Part shown: piece after piece, positions 58,497-64,000 of the stretch
Numbering within the stretch: position 1 is the stretch's first letter
Layout of the letters: each line of letters begins with the position of its first letter
Assembly (NCBI GenBank): GCA_963853835.1
Contig: OY970829.1
Location: 9,344,446 to 9,408,445, forward strand
Direction: 5' to 3'
DNA from: Calendula officinalis
Taxonomy: Eukaryota > Streptophyta > Magnoliopsida > Asterales > Asteraceae
DNA length: 64,000 nucleotides
Notes under the pieces: generated by a model
Seen by the model: the letters and a program-made list of their open reading frames with translations, nothing else
Database searches by the model: none
Told to the model about the DNA's origin: nothing
Program-made: the position numbers and the translations under genes

Positions 58497-60653
58497 TTCG
58501 GTTTGGCGATGGATACACTGTTAGGTGTTTCATTCCCAAATCGTGGCTCGAGTTTGGTCGAGCATTCCGGACGAGCGGGATTAGAGCAACAGTGAATGAA
58601 GTTAGTTGTTGTTAGTATGTAGTTAGTAACGAATTTAAACTAAGCTTTCGTGAGATGTTGTGATTGTTACAGATATGGCATATAAAGAGGACCCGACCCC
58701 CTTGGCCCAGGAAATGTTGGTACCTCGAGTAACAATGCGGGAACTGACCGAGGAGCATATACACACACGTTGGGAAAATGAAGTGCATTAGAGGTGGTGA
58801 AATTGCGCAAGAGGGAAATTGCCCTTGGGAAAAGAAAGTGGGTTGTAGGTCGAGGACGGGGTGGTCGGGGAATCTTCACCAACGTTAGACCGACAGTGAT
58901 AGTTCGGGTATGTTTTTATAAACTAAATACTTGTGTTTATGTAAAATTGGTAATTGAGTAGATCGCTTAATTAGGACTTGTGAAATGATGTGATGAACTA
59001 AACTGCGTACCTTTGGTGTTTTATGCCACTTGAAGTGGAATAATTGATTGATTATTGATTTAGGGTACATCATCTGTGTCAGGAGTTTATATAGATATAA
59101 ATGATGCATGCTTTCTAGTCTCTTTATTATTGGAACTTGACTAGGTTAGTGTGATCTGATGTGTGGATTGTTCTAGTTGAATCAAAGTTATTGTTGTATG
59201 TTATAAAAGATAGTTTTCTTTTCTTGTTGTTGGCGCACACATAGTGCTTCGTGTGTGTAAGTTGTCCATTTATGTTTTGTGCAAATTGGCGATAAGTTGA
59301 AATTAAATGTCTTGGTTGTTCCTTCGCTTCAGGAGAAGTGAAGATGATTGGTGGTATGTCGGTTTCGGTCACAATATATGTGGCCATAGATAAATTGAGT
59401 ATGATAGTAATTGTTGTGAATATCATTAATGTAAGGCTTGTAATTATGGTAGATGTAATCATAGACGTGAATCGAATAGTCCAAGTAGGACTAATGTTGT
59501 TGTGTGAAAAAGTTGGAACTTTTATTGTGACCCGTCGGGTCACATGTGGTGACTTGTATAGTGAGAGTCAGAAATGACTGTCCAATGTGAATAAATCGAT
59601 GGTTGTTATGTTATAGACATTAGTTATGACAGTTAGTCAGTGTTAAATATCTGAATGACCTGAAATGCTTATGATAAATTACCGAATTGTTTCACATGTT
59701 GAATTTGGAGTCTGAAAGGTGACTAATGAATTGTGTGTGTAGATCTTTTGAGATGATTTGACATAGTAAGAATTGAAGATAAATGAGTTTGTTAAATGAT
59801 TTGCATTGATTATGAAATTATTTAAGAAAAGTTTTTAAATTGATGATTTATACTTAAATCTAGTGTTTGAATTCGATGGTTATATTAAAATGATTTATGT
59901 TAATAAAATTTGATCATAGTATAAATTGGTAATTTGTAAATTACTCAAGTGATGATAACGTTGGATGATTGTAATAAAAGTTTTCGAATTAAGGTTTTAA
60001 GGTTTTATGCCTTAAGAGATATATTCTTGGATCAAATAGCCTGTTAGAAATGATGAATGTTGTTTATGCTTAATTGTGAACTGAATTGATGAAATTATCT
60101 TGCTATTTGGATGACCTATAAGTAGAAGTCAAGAACTAGTTGAATTGTAATTGGTTGACTTGAGTCTAAGGAAAAGTTGACGTTTAATTGAAAATGCTTA
60201 TTAGTCATAACATGAGTTTGACATGTTTAATGAACCGTTAGTTGTATGTTCGGAATTGTTATGATAGTTTTCTCAATTTTGACCCATTAAAGGTAATTAG
60301 TGTCGAAACTTGATTGAATGCATTTTAGTTGCTAGACCTTGATTATGATCATAATCGTTTGATGATTGCATGAGTTGGTTTTGGTAAATAGTTTAACATG
60401 TTATGGTAGTATAAAACAATTTTGACTATGAAACTTATTTTGATCGGTTTAGTCATAAGGTGTTAAGAATCCAATAAATGACCAATTGAGTATAAAAGCT
60501 ATTGTTATTTATATTACCATGTTTGTAAAGAGATATATGGTTTAGACTTGAATTGCGTAACTTTGACTCGTTTCGTCAAAACGTGCAACTTGACTTTATA
60601 AAAAAAATTCGACGTCTTTATAATGTGGCCAATTATGCATAAAATGGTATATA
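58497..60653 (+). other. Internal remnant of the Ty3-type element, no coding domain seen
   Basis: After the primer site a short frame (YKEDPTPLAQEMLVPRV, up to about 58790) might be the start of gag, but it is broken by a stop and shows no zinc knuckle. The rest is AT-rich text with many TGA/TAG stops on the plus strand and no protease, RT or integrase. It is either a non-autonomous internal region or a deletion product. Confidence 0.5.
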
Positions 60654-60658
60654 ATGAT

Positions 60659-61985
60659 CTTCAAGAACGAACGAAGAACACGAAAAGCAATTGAAGAACC
60701 CAAGACTTGGTGTTCCTCCTTTGTTCAACCGAATAGGGAGAGGGGGAGGGGCTAGGGTTTTGACTTGGGGATCAAGGAAATAAGGGAACCATAAGCCTTC
60801 TATTTATAATAGAAGAACTTTCACTTAGGTCCCTTATAGTTACTTAATTTTAATAGTTAATTAAACTTTCCTAACTTTCATTTCTAACCCTTGTAGTTTA
60901 ACTAGTTATTATTGTTGCACTTAGCTATTAAATACTATGTATAATACACATACATATATTTTGGTATAAATACCGAAATATGTATAATTGTATTATACAT
61001 TTAACAATTAATTATATAATTTAGACAATAAAATTATCCAAACACTATATGATTTAATTGCTTTAAATCAGATTATGAATAATCTATAATTAACACATTT
61101 TATATTTACTCAACTAGTAAATACATAAATACTTATATTAATTAGTTAGTTTAACTAATCTAGTAATAAGTTAATCTTAACTTAATACTTATTGATTTAT
61201 AATAACTATTATAAATCATTCATCTCCGAGTCTCATTGCATAACTACTCGATTGTTACATGCACTCACCGGTGTGACCCTTGAGTGTTCTATAAGCATGG
61301 ATTTGACATCATAGGTTGACTAACTGTGCACATAAATCCAACATTGGAAACCCTGAAGTGTTGTTGATGGAGAGTTGATTGGAAATGATGGAAATGTGGC
61401 TCTGTTTATAGGCTTCAAAAGTCACTGGAAAGCGTCGCGTTTGGTAAAACACGTCGTGTTTTTGCTTGCATTAATGGGATCGTGGGCGAGCTAAAAAGTC
61501 GTCATTACTCTGGTTAATTATGTGTCGTCTTGCTTGAACGCGTCATGTTGTTTGTCTTGGTTACGCGTCGTGTTGATGGTCATTTGCGCGTTGCGTTGGT
61601 GGTCTTCAAAACGCGACGCGTTGGAAAACGCATCGTGGTCCATAAAATAATTTTGTGTGTCGAGTTGCGCTGCAGCCCACTTGAAAATTCGATAAATAGC
61701 TCAAAAATTCCTTTCTTTCTTGCAAATAGCCTGAAATCATACAACAAACAAAGATTATAAATATATGATCATTATTCTAATGATTTCTAGCTAACATGCG
61801 TTAGATGACCAAAATTTGAGGTTTTTTTATGTATATTTTTTGTCACATCAGAAACCAATATGAAAATCAATCTATTTATTCGGTTCAAGTCCAAATCGTT
61901 CCAAATATCCAATGTAAATGGTCTAATCCAAATTGTCCAATTGGAAAATCCGGTAATATTCAAATACTGAACACTCCTACACATA
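60659..61985. other. Repeat-derived DNA, probably the continuation of the element at 54.4-55.5 kb
   Basis: The text (GAACCCAAGACTTGGTGTTC, CTAGGGTTTTGAC; later ATGCACTCACCGGTGTGACC) has the style of the left part before the Ty3-type insertion. The stretch 61420-61670 is rich in CGCGTCGTG / CGCGACGCG motifs. No gene was recognised. Confidence 0.4.
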
Positions 61986-62426
61986 GAGGTGCAAATAAAA
62001 ACTAGTTTTTTATCCGAACCGTTTTAAAATCGGATTAAAACTGGTTTTAAACCGGTTTCTAGCCTTCCTGAGCGGTTCAGACAAAACACCGATGGTTCGA
62101 GACTGGTTACGTGGATTTACGAAGTAACTGGTTACAAACCGGATTTTCTTAAACCGGTTTAAAAAACCGGATATAGACGTTGCACACTAAAACCGGTTTA
62201 AAACCTGATTCGGCCGTTGGGGATAAAAACCGGTTTTAAAACTGGTTTTTGTTTACAAGACTATGTTTTTTACTTATCTGTTATCTTAAATTGTACAAAA
62301 ATAAAAAAAATTGAAATCCCGCAAAACCGGTACGTGCGGGTTTCAAAACCGGTACGAAAAACGGTTTTCCCCTTCACCGAGAAAATACAATCCGCTTTCT
62401 GAAAAATCCTAATTTTGTACCTCTAC
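61986..62426. mobile_element. hAT-like MITE rich in AAACCGGTTT motifs
   Basis: TAGAGGTGCAAATAAAAACT on the left is inverse to TTTTGTACCTCTA on the right. The interior is made of repeated AAACCGGTTTTAAA palindromes. CTACACATAG occurs just before the left end and again about ten bases after the right end. Confidence 0.6.
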
Positions 62427-62760
62427 GGCTCTACCTACACATAGTAGCTGCGTTTGAGTTTTCAAGTTCTTTAATTAGTTAAAAATAACCCCTACAATCG
62501 AAGTGAAATAAATAGTAATATTAAATTATTATTAATCGATGTAAATAGATACAATAACCCATGGCTTGTCGCCTAGTGGTATTTGTATAAGATATAAAGT
62601 ATTGCTCATAATCTATTAGTCATGAGTTCAATTTTTATCGCGGGCAAACTGAAATATATTATGTGTCGTTTAAAAAAATAGATACATTAGACATGATCTC
62701 ATCAAATTATTTATATAAATTTAAACTTATTTGTCTATAGATGGATGACTTCTGATTATA
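62427..62760. repeat. Dispersed repeat family R, copy with SINE insertion
   Basis: TCAAGTTCTTTAATTAGT, CCTACAATCGAAGTGAAATA and TGTAAATAGATACAATA follow the order of the copy at 52665-52770; the SINE then interrupts it and ATTAGACATGATC resumes. Confidence 0.65.
62557..62676 (+). mobile_element. tRNA-derived SINE, copy 4, in repeat family R
   Basis: Box A GTCGCCTAGTGGTATT, box B-like GAGTTCAATTTTT, the 3' end ATTATGTGTCGTT and an A-run are seen. Flanks AATAGATACAATA and AATAGATACATTA form a target duplication with one change. The related sequence at 52741-52768 shows the uninterrupted site. Confidence 0.85.
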
Positions 62761-63075
62761 TTTCCTTCGATTCAAAATAAGTGATACACTTTTCCTTTTT
62801 GGGATAATTCAAAATAAGCGATACATTTTGAAAAATTACCTTATCTGACAAAAAATAATGAGACCCACACCCACTAACTATCTACTTTAATAAAGTGAAA
62901 TGACTTCTTTATCATTACTTTTTACTTTTAAACATTATTAATCTCACTTTATTCAAAAGGTGTGGGATCCCTTTCCCATTAACCATCCAATTAATCTAAT
63001 TTAACCACCATTATAATCTTTTGCCTAAAAAACCGTGAAACCCAAAGTGTATCACTTATTTTGAATCGGATGAAG
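62761..63075. mobile_element. Stowaway-like MITE, family S2, copy C
   Basis: TTTCCTTCGATTCAAAATAA and TTATTTTGAATCGGATGAAG bound 315 bp with TA flanks. Interior text matches copies A and B. Confidence 0.88.
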
Positions 63076-63113
63076 TATTAATTTATAAATGAGTTAAATG
63101 TGTATATACAATT

Positions 63114-63811
63114 AGGGATGAACAGAAAAAGTGGATAATCAGAATTGGAATGGGAACCGCTTCAGAACCGTTGGTTCTGGACCAAGCACCGCTTTAAGGG
63201 TTCTGGTTCCGGTTCCTGAAGTCATGGAACCACCCTAAGCGGTTCCGGTTCCAAAAATTAAGGAACCGGTAACTGCCAAATAACAAGAACCGATTGTTAC
63301 TCGGGCTATTTAATTAAACTATTATATATATCAGAAATTTAGTGGCCCGTATATTATCCATATTTCAGTCAATTTAATTGTCAATGATAGTATGTTCTCT
63401 TTAGTTCTATGTGTAACGCTAAACAATGACATCTTCAAAAAAAAATGCATATTATTATTTAAGATTTTAACAATATAAGGAATTTGGTATAATTATGAAT
63501 GAGTTTAACCATTAATTCGTCTAAAGATATTGTTCAATAATGTGTAAAATTGTTTGAGAATTTCAGCTATTCAAAGATTAATAGATAAAGTGATCAAAAG
63601 TTATTGATATCTAAGCCTTTACATTTTATTTTAATATTATGTTTTTAAAGACTGGGTATTCGGGACTGAGGTTCTTATTCCGGTTCCAAAAATTGAGTAA
63701 CCAATATTAATTGGAGGTTCCGTTTCTGAAAACTAAAGAACCGGTATTTAACGTTTTATTCTAATTCCAGTCAAAACCGACATGTACCCACCACTTGTAC
63801 TCACCCTTATA
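63114..63811. mobile_element. hAT-like element rich in GGTTCCGGTTCC motifs
   Basis: The left end TTAGGGATGAACAGAAAAAG and the inverse of the right end (TAAGGGTGAGTACAAG) are similar. Flanks TATATACAAT and TATATACATA suggest an 8-bp target duplication. No transposase frame is present; a diverged relative starts near 52853. Confidence 0.65.
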
Positions 63812-64000
63812 TACATAATACAATCTCCTCAAATACTTCATAAAAAATCATATGATTATTTTGTGAAAAAAAAACTACATGGAATCCAGTTAGATAGCTG
63901 TGTCACATGTTTTGACACATCTTTACCATATATTGAATTTTGAAATTTCCAAATTAATAATACTTAATTTTTAATTAATATACTTAATATTTTAGGACAA

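Noticed and set aside
59127..59577. Frames of 138 and 79 residues on opposite strands in the Ty3-type internal region
   Set aside because: Overlapping antisense frames, rich in I/V/T, no domain pattern; chance frames.
62557..62600. tRNA gene suggested by box A/B-like text
   Set aside because: No cloverleaf can be completed; the text is the head of a tRNA-derived SINE with target duplication and A-tail.

Overview
The window looks like nuclear DNA of a eudicot plant. Genes have many short AT-rich introns with GT-AG borders, the proteins match Arabidopsis-type families, and most remaining sequence is plant transposable elements (LTR elements with an initiator-Met tRNA primer site, LINEs, SINEs, Stowaway-like, hAT, Mutator and Helitron elements). 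An asterid such as a member of Asteraceae is my guess; nothing here proves it.

Six protein-coding genes can be reconstructed exon by exon. In order they are: a plant protein with a TRF2/HOY1-type PH-like domain (2219-4315, +); an organellar RF2-type peptide chain release factor (12691-9212, -), head to head with an RluA-family RNA pseudouridine synthase (13601-14958, +); a wax synthase-like MBOAT acyltransferase (28970-27954, -, one exon); the COPII GTPase SAR1 (33698-35005, +); and the RecQ helicase RECQL1 (39702-35742, -), tail to tail with SAR1. From memory, Arabidopsis carries SAR1B, a calreticulin, a pseudouridine synthase and this release factor side by side at At1g56330-At1g56350, so part of the window appears to keep ancestral gene order. 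All six are housekeeping or metabolic genes and do not form one pathway.

Mobile DNA fills the rest. Between 4.7 and 8.0 kb a Helitron-like element sits in a hAT-like element that sits in a Stowaway-like MITE. At 15.75-17.92 kb lies a complete gag-only LTR retrotransposon with 5-bp target duplications. At 18-19.5 kb there are two LINE relics. At 22.2-27.7 kb is a decayed minus-strand Copia element with an 813-bp tandem duplication and an array of short hairpin repeats. At 30.67-32.62 kb is a Mutator-like element (9-bp target duplication) holding a nested hAT element (8-bp target duplication). At 43.13-43.73 kb is a solo Copia LTR with its 5-bp target duplication.

From about 41 kb to the end there are no convincing genes. 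This part is a mosaic of one dispersed repeat family, SINEs, MITEs, a LINE tail, and a 3-kb Ty3-type LTR with primer-binding site but no recognisable second LTR. No CRISPR array, rRNA gene or true tRNA gene was seen.
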